From assembly GCF_900129025.1 (NCBI RefSeq), contig NZ_FQUM01000007.1, forward strand, positions 135,555 through 199,554: a stretch of DNA of 64,000 bases, written 5' to 3'. Made by a program: the position numbers and the translations under genes. How positions within the stretch are numbered: position 1 is the stretch's first letter; each line of letters starts with the position of its first letter. Below, one piece after another: positions 53,714-61,644 of this stretch. The notes under the pieces were generated by a model. It ran no database searches. It saw nothing but the letters and a program-made list of their open reading frames with translations, and was not told the origin of the DNA. The DNA is from Mariniphaga anaerophila (lineage in GTDB: Bacteria > Bacteroidota > Bacteroidia > Bacteroidales > Prolixibacteraceae).

Positions 53714-55501
53714 ATGGCAATTGAAGTTACCCGTACTTTTGATATTCTCGAAAAGCAAGTAAAAGAGTTCCCGCGAAAAGATGCGCTGGGAGGTAAGAAA
53801 AACGGTGATTGGTACACCTATTCTTCCGACGAATATTATGAAAAGTCGCATCAGTTTGCGCTGGGATTGATGGCCTTGGGATTTAAAAAAGGGGAAAAAA
53901 TTGCCACGGTTACTGCCAATCGTCCCGAGTGGAATTTTGCTGACATGGGAATGGCAATGGTCGGGTTGGTGCATGTACCCATTTACCCTACCATTGGAGA
54001 AGATGAGTACAAATACATTCTGGAACATTCCGAAGCACGGGTTCTTATTGCCGGCGACGCCAAACTCTACGAAAAGCTTATGCCAATTGTGGAAATGTCA
54101 TCAGCAATTCAGGATGTTTATACTTTTGAAGAGGTTGAGGGAGCCAAAAGTTACGAAGAGATTCTTGCTCTTGGGAAATCTCGGAAAGCAGAACTGGAAG
54201 GTAGTTTGGAAGAACTAAAACGTTCCATTCAGCCCGATGATTTGGCCACAATTATATATACGTCGGGAACAACTGGTGTTCCCAAGGGAGTAATGTTGTC
54301 CCAGCACAATCTGGTTTCCAATTTTGTGTCTCACTCGCAAATGCATAATCTGGGAAAAGAACACCGCGTTATTAGCTTTTTGCCTCTGTGCCATGTGTAC
54401 GAGCGCAGTGTGAATTACCATTTTCAGTATAAGGGAATGGGAGTATATTATGTAGGTAATTTGTCGCAAATTGTGTCGGCCATAAAAGAGGTAAAACCAC
54501 ACATGTTCAACTCTGTGCCACGGTTGCTGGAGAAAGTTTACGATGGTTTTGTTTCCAAAGGCAAGGAGCTTTCGGGAATTAAGAAAGGTATTTATTTCTG
54601 GGCGTTAGGGCTGGCCAGGCATTTTGAGTTCAATAAAAAATACGGCCCATTTTTGACGCTGAAAATCAAAATTGCAGATAAGCTGATTTATTCGAAATGG
54701 CGCGCTGCTTTGGGTGGAAATATAGTTTATATTGTATCGGGCGGAGCTGCTTTGCAGCCGCGTATTGCACGGGTTTTGGGAATGGCCGGGATGTACAACC
54801 TCGAAGGGTACGGGCTTACCGAAACATCGCCGGTAATCGCGGTTAATAATCCTGCAAAAAAAGAATTGAAAGTTGGAACCGTGGGCCCGATACTCGATGG
54901 TTTTGAAGTGAAGATTGCCCCGGACGGAGAAATTTTGTGCAAGGGACCCGGTGTGATGATGGGCTATTACAAAGCGCCCGAATTTACTGCTGAAGTAATC
55001 GACAAAGACGGTTGGTTTCATACCGGCGATATTGGCATTATGGATGAGGGGAGATTTTTGAAAATAACTGATCGCAAAAAAGAAATTTTCAAACTTTCAG
55101 GGGGGAAATATATTGCGCCCCAGATGATCGAAAATAAGCTAAAGTCATCGCATCTGATTGAACAAGCCATGGTGATTGGCGCCAACGAAAAGTTTGCCAG
55201 TGCGCTGATTTCTCCGAATTTTTCTTTGCTGCACGATTGGTGTACCGAGTACAAAATTCATTTCCGCGACAATCAGGAATTGATACAGATTCCGGAAGTG
55301 GTTGATAAAATTCAGTCGGAAGTACGCAAAATCAATAAAACATTGGGCTCACATGAACAAATCAGCCGCATTCGCCTGGTTTGCGAAGAGTGGACTCCTG
55401 CGTCCGGGGAGCTGTCGCCAACATTGAAACTCCGGCGGAATGTAGTTGCTCAAAAATACCAGCAGCTTATTAACGATATTTACTCGGTTGGAAACAATTA
55501 A
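53714..55501 (+). CDS. Long-chain fatty-acid-CoA ligase (AMP-forming)
   Basis: The protein has 595 residues. The adenylation domain shows the P-loop IIYTSGTTGVPKGVMLSQHN split across 185-205, FLPLCHVYER, VSGGAALQPRIA, GYGLTETSPV, and the hinge DGWFHTGDIG with ITDRKKEIFKLSGGKYIAP near 450-475. The length and an insertion before the last domain fit the long-chain FadD15/bubblegum-like branch in bacteria. It activates fatty acids to acyl-CoA at the membrane. A stem-loop of uncertain function follows the stop. Confidence 0.93.
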   Translation: MAIEVTRTFDILEKQVKEFPRKDALGGKKNGDWYTYSSDEYYEKSHQFALGLMALGFKKGEKIATVTANRPEWNFADMGMAMVGLVHVPIYPTIGEDEYKYILEHSEARVLIAGDAKLYEKLMPIVEMSSAIQDVYTFEEVEGAKSYEEILALGKSRKAELEGSLEELKRSIQPDDLATIIYTSGTTGVPKGVMLSQHNLVSNFVSHSQMHNLGKEHRVISFLPLCHVYERSVNYHFQYKGMGVYYVGNLSQIVSAIKEVKPHMFNSVPRLLEKVYDGFVSKGKELSGIKKGIYFWALGLARHFEFNKKYGPFLTLKIKIADKLIYSKWRAALGGNIVYIVSGGAALQPRIARVLGMAGMYNLEGYGLTETSPVIAVNNPAKKELKVGTVGPILDGFEVKIAPDGEILCKGPGVMMGYYKAPEFTAEVIDKDGWFHTGDIGIMDEGRFLKITDRKKEIFKLSGGKYIAPQMIENKLKSSHLIEQAMVIGANEKFASALISPNFSLLHDWCTEYKIHFRDNQELIQIPEVVDKIQSEVRKINKTLGSHEQISRIRLVCEEWTPASGELSPTLKLRRNVVAQKYQQLINDIYSVGNN

Positions 55502-55543
55502 CAGAGTCCGGTTTCTGTTAGCATGACGATTGTGTGGTGAACC

Positions 55544-55567
55544 CGGCGCAATAGCTTTTTTGTGCCG
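55544..55567. other. Stem-loop between convergent genes
   Basis: CGGCGCAA and TTGTGCCG form an 8-bp stem (one G-T pair) around an 8-nt loop that itself contains T residues; no T run follows. A terminator is possible but weak. Confidence 0.3.
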
Positions 55568-55589
55568 AAACGCAATTGCTTCTTTTCAA

Positions 55590-55847
55590 TTACCTGTGCT
55601 TGTTTTTGGCTTTATTGTACGCGAATTTTAGACCACTGGTAATTAGAATAAAACCAATTCCAACAATTAGTTTGTATTCCTGCAACGGATTGCCCGGAAT
55701 AACATTCGTCAGTGCAATTATCAATAAGAGCAGGCTGAAAACCCAAATAAAAACAATGATAATCAGAGCCGTGTTTTTCATTCTGTTTAGTTGCTGTTGT
55801 TCTCTACTTGCAAGATTTTTATAGCCTTCCTGCGAGTTTAGTCGCAA
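55590..55847 (-). CDS. Small membrane protein, two helices
   Basis: The protein has up to 85 residues starting at a TTG (55847), or 63 residues from the first ATG at 55781. Two hydrophobic helices are seen (TALIIIVFIWVFSLLLLIIAL and VGIGFILITSGLKFAY-type) with a basic tail KAKNKHR. The longer form adds a polar, Gln-rich stretch. I recognise no family. A + strand frame over nearly the same bases is rejected as its shadow. Confidence 0.6.
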   Translation of the reverse strand: MRLNSQEGYKNLASREQQQLNRMKNTALIIIVFIWVFSLLLLIIALTNVIPGNPLQEYKLIVGIGFILITSGLKFAYNKAKNKHR

Positions 55848-55960
55848 AAACGGCAGGTTCTAAAATAATACTTTTGAAGTGAATATTTCGATTTTTAGGC
55901 TTTTTCTGAGCGAGTATTTTGAATTGTTTGGCATGGGTTTCAAAAAATGAAAAGTTGCGC

Positions 55961-56827
55961 TCAATACGTTGTGGTCATGTTTTCGTGTATGCAAATTGTA
56001 TAATCGGCTTTGCCCGCATTTTCTTCCGCAAGCTCAGAAACGTCTTCCTGCGAAACTGTGGTGATGGTAACGATATTCAAATTCGGATTATGCTGTTTTA
56101 GATACCAGTAAATACTTTCAAAATTATCTGAGTGGTACGCCCCGTTGTAATGGATTAGCAATTTCCCCGGCATCCGGTTTTTTAGTATGAAATGCGCCAT
56201 GGTGGCGTCTTTAATGGCTTGCGCCTTTGGAAAGTTTTCGTTCACATGGGCTCCCATTCCTTCCATCTGCATCATGCTTTTGTAGCAGTTCAGCTCCGGA
56301 TTGTAAAGAACAGGAAGCGGCGGAAGAAAACTTTTTGCTTCTTCTGAAAGCTCTTCAAGCCCCTCAAAACCACGTGAGTTGACCAGCGATGCGTATCGTC
56401 GCGGAACATTGGAAGCAACAAAGCGGAGGTTGTTTCCGCGTGCAAACTCAACAAGTGGTTTGTAATCGGTTGAGTAGTTCCTCCACAAACGCGCTTCGTC
56501 TTCAAAGCGTGTTCTGGAAATGAGGCCGGCAAAGTATTCGTCCAGAATGACTTGGTTATCGCTTTCGAACATTTCAGCACCAAGAACCAGGTTTGTGTCT
56601 TTTAGCGCGAACAAATCCCGGGTTAATTCAAGTTGCAGCCAGTGTGCAACGGGGTTGTTGTGCAACTCGCCAAACAACACAATGTCGGCATCCTGAATTT
56701 TTTTTATCATTTTCCCGTATTTTATTTTTTTGCTTTCTTTTGAAAAAAGCATCCAGGCAGGTTTGCCGGGTTTGAATCCTGAAAATACGAAAAAGAGAAG
56801 CAGTAGTACAATCGGCGTTTTTTTCAT
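55961..56827 (-). CDS. ChaN-like exported protein (heme-binding/Tiki superfamily)
   Basis: The protein has 288 residues with a hydrophobic signal segment but no lipobox Cys, unlike many ChaN lipoproteins. Core motifs are seen: DADIVLFGELHNNPVAHWLQLEL (near 48), LGAEMFESDNQ (near 82), and GKLLIHYNGAYHSD (near 220). Family members bind heme or act as metal-dependent hydrolases of the erythromycin-esterase/Tiki type. Substrate and role here are open. The gene is alone. Confidence 0.88.
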   Translation of the reverse strand: MKKTPIVLLLLFFVFSGFKPGKPAWMLFSKESKKIKYGKMIKKIQDADIVLFGELHNNPVAHWLQLELTRDLFALKDTNLVLGAEMFESDNQVILDEYFAGLISRTRFEDEARLWRNYSTDYKPLVEFARGNNLRFVASNVPRRYASLVNSRGFEGLEELSEEAKSFLPPLPVLYNPELNCYKSMMQMEGMGAHVNENFPKAQAIKDATMAHFILKNRMPGKLLIHYNGAYHSDNFESIYWYLKQHNPNLNIVTITTVSQEDVSELAEENAGKADYTICIHENMTTTY

Positions 56828-57045
56828 TTTAATGCTTGTTGATATGCATGTAGAACAAAAACTTCGGCTTTCAGTTTAAAAGTGCCTCTCTGTTAAAACT
56901 GTTTCGTTTTAGCCTGACAACTGTCCGCCGGTGTTTTTATTGCTGTTGACTGTCGCGAATTAGCACTTTTTAAAGCATTTAACATCAGTAAGTTTTAATT
57001 AACAAAACTTCAGGAGCATTAAGTCGGGTTAACATATTTTCGGTG

Positions 57046-57053
57046 TATGTTTG
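57046..57053 (+). promoter_or_regulatory. -7 promoter element upstream of plsC
   Basis: TATGTTTG is an exact TAnnTTTG match 116 bp before the plsC start, with no obvious -33. Transcription from it would meet the terminator at 57124-57154 before the gene. Confidence 0.4.
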
Positions 57054-57123
57054 AAATGTGATTTAAAGCGAATTACATGAAGAGTAGTCTCAGTTAAACA
57101 ATTTCAGAAAATGCAATTTTAAG

Positions 57124-57154
57124 AGGATTCCTGTAAAACGGGAGTCCTTTTTTT
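57124..57154 (+). terminator. Intrinsic terminator between a promoter-like element and plsC
   Basis: A 10-bp stem with two G-T pairs and TAAAA loop is followed by seven T residues, only 14 bp before the plsC ATG. No + strand gene precedes it for more than 1.5 kb, so it ends either a short RNA or an attenuated plsC leader. Confidence 0.75.
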
Positions 57155-57168
57155 GTGATATTTGCACC

Positions 57169-57921
57169 ATGAAAACTGTACAAGCTATTTTGCTTTTTCC
57201 CCTGGCATTGTTTCGGTTGCTGTTTGTTGCAGCGGCTTCTTTTTATGTGGTGCTGGTTGGTTCAGTCTGGTTAATGTTGTTTGGCTTTAGCCGGAAATTG
57301 CAGAACTGGTCGATGCGCACCTGGGGAAGAAGTATTCTTTTTGTTTGTGGTGTCAAAATTAAGCGGAATGATATTCCGGATACCGACAACTTTATTCTGA
57401 TGCCCAACCACCGCGGATATCTCGATATTTTTATTGTTGCGGCGAATACTCCTGCTGCGTTTGTGGCAAAGGCAGAGTTGAAAAAATGGCCGTTTTTGAA
57501 AGGCGGGGGCAGAATTTCTCACACCATTTTTGTGTCCCGTTCCGAGCTGAGAAGCGCCATTGCAACTATGGGAAAAATAAAAGCTTCGGTAAGCAAAGGA
57601 ATTCCGGTGGCTCTTTTCCCGGAAGGCACTTCGTTCAAAGGACCGTTAACCAGACCTTTCAAAAAAGGAAGTTTTAAAATTGCCGCAGATACCGGAATTC
57701 CTGTTATTCCCATGGCTATTCATTTTAAAGATGAGGATGACGCCTGGGTTGGAAACGATACATTTATCGGCCATTTTTTCAGACAGATGGGGAAACCGGT
57801 TACATTTGTTACAATCAGGTACGGAACGCCGCTTGTAAACAATGACTATAAAACTCTTCAGCAAGAAACACGGGAGCAAATTGATGGCATGCTGACCGAA
57901 ATAATTTCAGGAATTAACTGA
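57169..57921 (+). CDS. plsC: 1-acyl-sn-glycerol-3-phosphate acyltransferase
   Basis: The protein has 250 residues with an N-terminal membrane helix (about 5-38). The acyltransferase boxes are NHRGYLD (about 80; H-x-x-x-x-D is kept as HRGYLD), FVSRSE, and FPEGTSFKGPL (about 148), followed by KKGSFKIAADTGIPVIPMAI. It makes phosphatidic acid from lysophosphatidic acid at the inner membrane. It overlaps the convergent permease gene by 15 bp at the 3' end. Confidence 0.93.
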   Translation: MKTVQAILLFPLALFRLLFVAAASFYVVLVGSVWLMLFGFSRKLQNWSMRTWGRSILFVCGVKIKRNDIPDTDNFILMPNHRGYLDIFIVAANTPAAFVAKAELKKWPFLKGGGRISHTIFVSRSELRSAIATMGKIKASVSKGIPVALFPEGTSFKGPLTRPFKKGSFKIAADTGIPVIPMAIHFKDEDDAWVGNDTFIGHFFRQMGKPVTFVTIRYGTPLVNNDYKTLQQETREQIDGMLTEIISGIN

Positions 57922-59274
57922 TTTCTCTTTTTTTCTTTTGAACCAGTAAAAGACCGGAATTCCGGATAGCGCCGTAAGAATTGCGATGGTCGATTCCCAG
58001 GGGCGCTCGCAGAAAGCAAGTACCAGGATGGCCAAGTTAACCACGATAAAAAACAGTGGTGCAATCGGGTATCCCGGCAGTTTTAGTTTGGCTTGCCCAC
58101 TCATTCGTAATTTGAAAACACCCAGAACCGCCAGAATCGGAAAAATTCCCAGGGAAAAACCCATGTAAGCCATTATCTCTTCAAATGTTCCGGATAGCAC
58201 CATGGTTATGGCAATGGCGCTTTGCAGCAACAGCGCATTCTGTGGAACTTTGAACCGCGGATGAACCGCCGAAACCCACTTGAAGAAAAGCCCGTCGCGC
58301 GCCATTTTATAGTAAACGCGCGGCCCCAGAATAATGAATGCGCTGAGAGAGGAAAACAGCGCGAACGAGATAAGCAGCGAAATGATGGTCCCCGCAAAAT
58401 CGCCGAAGGCAAGATTTACGGCAACTCCTCCAATTTCGGGTTCTCCGGCCATTTGTTCAGGCGGAACAGCATACACAAAAAAGAGGTTGAGTAAAAAGTA
58501 GAGAAGTGCAACAACGCCCGTTGAAATAAGCAACGATTGTGGAATTACTTTCGACGGGTTTTTTATTTCTGACCCGATGTATGTTGAAGAATTCCAGCCA
58601 CTGTACGCAAACATGATAAACATAAGCGACAGTCCAATGGATTTCCAACCAGCAAAATCAAACCTGAAATCCACGTTGGATTGCGGTTGCAGGTGCTGAA
58701 AATTGCCTTTTCCTATTGTAAGCCCTGCAAACACAAGGCCGGCAACCAGCACTACTTTTAATAGGGTTAATCCGTTTTGTACTCCGGCTCCGAACGCCAT
58801 GCCGCGGGCGTGTAATAACGAAAACAAGAGAATTGCAAAAATGGCAAGCAGCCGGCTAAACATTTCAGAGCTCATAATTTCGTCGAACAAAAACCACGAC
58901 TGAAAATCGGGGAAAGCCCAAATGAGATATTTGCTAAATCCGATGGCTGAAGCGGCAATTGGAGCAGAAAACCCCACAATGAGAGAAAGCCAGCCGCTTA
59001 AAAAACCAAGCAGCGGATGAAAAAGTTTGGAGATAAATGTGTACTCGCCGCCGGCTTCGGGGAATGCAGCTCCCAGTTCGCCAAATGCAAGTGCGCCACA
59101 CAAGGCAATAATTCCTCCAATCAGCCAGAGTGCCAGCATGATAATCGGGTTGCCCAAAAAATCCATTAAATAACCGGTTGTGGTAAAAATACCAGCACCA
59201 ATTATGTTGGCGACAACAATATTGGTTACCGGGAATAACCCCAGTTTCCGTTCCAGGTTATCCTGAGGGTTCAA
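57907..59274 (-). CDS. APC-family amino acid permease
   Basis: The protein has 455 residues with about 12 predicted helices. The family start VVANIIGAGIFTTTGYL holds the substrate-binding GAGIF in helix 1, followed by FGELGAAFPEAGGEYTF. Further on, FAYSGWNSSTYIGSEIKNP (about 217-235) is characteristic of LAT/YfnA-like transporters. The start codon overlaps the methyltransferase stop by 4 bp (ATGA), so the two are translationally coupled. Substrate not determined. Confidence 0.93.
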   Translation of the reverse strand: MNPQDNLERKLGLFPVTNIVVANIIGAGIFTTTGYLMDFLGNPIIMLALWLIGGIIALCGALAFGELGAAFPEAGGEYTFISKLFHPLLGFLSGWLSLIVGFSAPIAASAIGFSKYLIWAFPDFQSWFLFDEIMSSEMFSRLLAIFAILLFSLLHARGMAFGAGVQNGLTLLKVVLVAGLVFAGLTIGKGNFQHLQPQSNVDFRFDFAGWKSIGLSLMFIMFAYSGWNSSTYIGSEIKNPSKVIPQSLLISTGVVALLYFLLNLFFVYAVPPEQMAGEPEIGGVAVNLAFGDFAGTIISLLISFALFSSLSAFIILGPRVYYKMARDGLFFKWVSAVHPRFKVPQNALLLQSAIAITMVLSGTFEEIMAYMGFSLGIFPILAVLGVFKLRMSGQAKLKLPGYPIAPLFFIVVNLAILVLAFCERPWESTIAILTALSGIPVFYWFKRKKEKSVNS

Positions 59275-59924
59275 TTTTTCTTTGTGTTATCGGCTTTTTT
59301 TAAACTGATTGAAATGCCCGATCTGGAGCCGCGGGCAAAAGTAGTTTCGTAGTTTTTCAGGCTTTCTACATACTCGAGGAAGTCGCCGACTCCCGGAACC
59401 CGCATGGCTGTGTTGTGTGCGGCAAAGCAACCGCCCACTTTCAGTTTGGGATCCATATCAATAAAATAGTTTTTGTACCAGAATTTGTCGGCATCGCTAA
59501 AAACGAAGTCATATTTTCCGGGCAATTGTGGCACCAGCTCGTGGGCGTCGGCCAGTCGTGCATCGATGTATTTGTGCACCCCGGCTTTTTTGAAATTCGC
59601 TTTGGCCTGAACGTAGCGTTCTTTATCTATTTCGATTGTAATCAGTTTTCCTCCGGTTTTGCTTAGTGCCCAGGCAATCCAGATAGCCGAATGGCCTGTT
59701 GACGTTCCTATTTCAACTGCTTGCGTGTATTTGTTTTCAATAATTAAATCGTACAGAATTTTTCCGTCGGAAAGCGGCACGTTCATGTCGCGCCAGTTGT
59801 TTGCATTTTCTTCGAGGAAAGCTTTTACTTTTCGGTCAAGGCTGTTTTCCTCTTTTGGAAATTGAGCCTGTGTGGAGGAACAACTGAAAGCAAGGATCAG
59901 AATTACCCATAAATGTAACTTCAT
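59271..59924 (-). CDS. Exported class I SAM-dependent O-methyltransferase
   Basis: The protein has 217 residues. It begins with a signal peptide (LHLWVILILAFSCSSTQAQ), with a Cys at 15 that could be a lipid anchor. The rest is a catechol-type O-methyltransferase: AVEIGTSTGHSAIW (69-82), ITIEIDKERY, DFVFSDADKFWYKNYF, and GGCFAAHNT. SAM is a cytoplasmic cofactor, so export is puzzling. It is the upstream partner of the APC permease, with a 4-bp overlap. Confidence 0.88.
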   Translation of the reverse strand: MKLHLWVILILAFSCSSTQAQFPKEENSLDRKVKAFLEENANNWRDMNVPLSDGKILYDLIIENKYTQAVEIGTSTGHSAIWIAWALSKTGGKLITIEIDKERYVQAKANFKKAGVHKYIDARLADAHELVPQLPGKYDFVFSDADKFWYKNYFIDMDPKLKVGGCFAAHNTAMRVPGVGDFLEYVESLKNYETTFARGSRSGISISLKKADNTKKN

Positions 59925-59968
59925 AAGATCTTTTTTGCGTTGGACGACCTAAAGATAAAAAAAATGGG

Positions 59969-61234
59969 TCAACTTCCCTGAATATTCAGGCCTTCTTCTT
60001 GTGTGGTTTCGGTGTTGGCCAGAATAGCTTTTTCCTGTTCGTAATTGAAAAGCTTGTTCAGAAATTCGGGTACGCTTTGCGATGCTACGCTGTTGGGCGA
60101 ATTGGTGAGGTAAACAATGCCGATGTTTTCTTGTTGGCACACAGCGATTTCGGCTTTGTAGCCATGCACATATCCTCCGTGGTATGCTACTTTGCGATCT
60201 TTGTAATTTACAAGTCGCCAGCCCAATCCATATCTTTTTGTGCCTACTTTATCCCAGTATCTGAAATACCCGCGGCTGAGCGGAGAAACCACCTGCGGAG
60301 TGAAAATGGTTTTTTCTGCATCTTCTTTTAACAACGGCTTGTTTTCGTCCAGCAACGCCAGCAGAAAATGAGCCATGTCTGAAATGCTGGCATTTACCCC
60401 GGCTGCAGGAGCCGTGTTGTAATAACGGTCGTTTAACGGAAGTGATTTGTGTGAGCCGTTTCCCCAGTGCGGGTAAGCTTTATTATCGCTGTTTTTGAAA
60501 CTTTCGAAATCGGTTGAGGCGTCGCCCATTCCTGCCGGCTCAAACAGTTTTTCTTTTACCAGTTGACTGTAGTTTTTCGAAGTTTTTACAGAAAGTATTG
60601 TATCCAACAGACTGAACATTACATTTTGGTACCCATACAATTCGCCCGGTTTGGCTGAAATGCCGGCAGTTTTTAACCGCTCGTAAATGGTGTGAAAAGG
60701 AACGTGCGCTTCAACTAAATCGTCGTATGCGTGAGGAACCAGTCCCGATGTGTGGCTTAACAGATTTCTGATGGTCAGATTATTGGTGCTTTCCGGATTG
60801 TTTAAAAGAAAGCCCGGAAGTGATTCTTTTACGTGCTCGTCAAAATCAATAATATGTTCCTGCGCCAAAATTCCGGAAAGAACTCCTGTTACCGTTTTCG
60901 AAACCGAAGCCAGCCTGAAAATCGTATGTTTATCAACCGGTTCGTCGCTTTCTGCTTTCCGTTTCCCAAAACATTTCATAAAGGCAATCTGATCTTTGTA
61001 AGTAATGGCCACGGCAGCGCCAATTGTTCCCGATGCTTCAATTTCCGAAGTAATCCATTTGTCGTATTCTTCAAACAAACCCTGCATCTCTTTTAGCTCA
61101 ATTTCTGCCTGGGTTGGCTGAAGTTCGGGTACTTCACACAAGCTGTCAGGTGATGATGAAATACGTTGGTTTGTGGTGGTAAGGAGTATGAAAAATAGAA
61201 ATATTAATATTGTGAAAAATCGCTGCTGTTTCAT
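59969..61234 (-). CDS. Exported serine beta-lactamase-like hydrolase (class C fold)
   Basis: The protein has 421 residues from the ATG at 61234, which opens a signal peptide (FFTILIFLFFILL); the frame runs to 61264 but adds only polar residues. The active-site triad is visible: S-x-x-K in RLASVSKTVTG, Y-x-N as YQN in LYGYQNVMFS, and HGG in AYHGGYVHGYKAE (the K/H-T-G position). Such proteins include esterases and D-aminopeptidases as well as beta-lactamases, and true beta-lactamase activity is not implied. The gene is not near peptidoglycan genes. Confidence 0.92.
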   Translation of the reverse strand: MKQQRFFTILIFLFFILLTTTNQRISSSPDSLCEVPELQPTQAEIELKEMQGLFEEYDKWITSEIEASGTIGAAVAITYKDQIAFMKCFGKRKAESDEPVDKHTIFRLASVSKTVTGVLSGILAQEHIIDFDEHVKESLPGFLLNNPESTNNLTIRNLLSHTSGLVPHAYDDLVEAHVPFHTIYERLKTAGISAKPGELYGYQNVMFSLLDTILSVKTSKNYSQLVKEKLFEPAGMGDASTDFESFKNSDNKAYPHWGNGSHKSLPLNDRYYNTAPAAGVNASISDMAHFLLALLDENKPLLKEDAEKTIFTPQVVSPLSRGYFRYWDKVGTKRYGLGWRLVNYKDRKVAYHGGYVHGYKAEIAVCQQENIGIVYLTNSPNSVASQSVPEFLNKLFNYEQEKAILANTETTQEEGLNIQGS

Positions 61235-61264
61235 CCAATTCGTTCCTTTTTTAGAGAGAGCCAA

Positions 61265-61498
61265 ACGCCGTTTGATTTAATTGTGCCGAATTTAAAACAT
61301 TCATAGAAAAAATCAATGCCTGAATTAAATTAATTTTGAAACCTGTGGTGTTAATAACGCCGGAAATCGGTAGCAAAATTGTTTTTTATTTTTCATTTTA
61401 AGACGAATACGAACCTTTAAACAACAATTGTGTTGAATGTTGCTGAATGAAATCAGGCTTGAAGGCGATAAAAAAGTGGATTGTGGAGTAGAAAATTA
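61265..61498. other. Intergenic region left of the cytochrome biogenesis gene
   Basis: AT-rich, about 230 bp with no ORF or RNA gene recognised. It separates two divergent genes, so promoters for both are expected here; only the rightward one is clear. Confidence 0.45.
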
Positions 61499-61533
61499 TT
61501 TGCTCCTGTTTTTGTTTTCAACTGGTATATTTG
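61499..61533 (+). promoter_or_regulatory. Promoter of the ccs gene
   Basis: TTTG (61499-61502), 23 bp, TATATTTG (61526-61533). The leader to the ATG at 61645 would be about 105 nt. Confidence 0.55.
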
Positions 61534-61644
61534 AGACGTTTAAACAGTTGTTGTGATAAAATACTTTTTCCTCTCTTTTTTGTTTGCTTCTTTTGTTATA
61601 TGGGCAAAATCAGCTATTTTCAACGCCGTAAAAGAAAAATAGAA

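Noticed and set aside
55576-55824. 82-residue + strand frame rich in hydrophobic residues
   Set aside because: Antisense to the small two-helix protein; the - strand reading has sensible helices and a basic tail, the + strand does not.
59969-61234. Antibiotic-resistance beta-lactamase
   Set aside because: The SxxK/YxN/HGG triad only shows the class C fold; esterases and peptidases share it.
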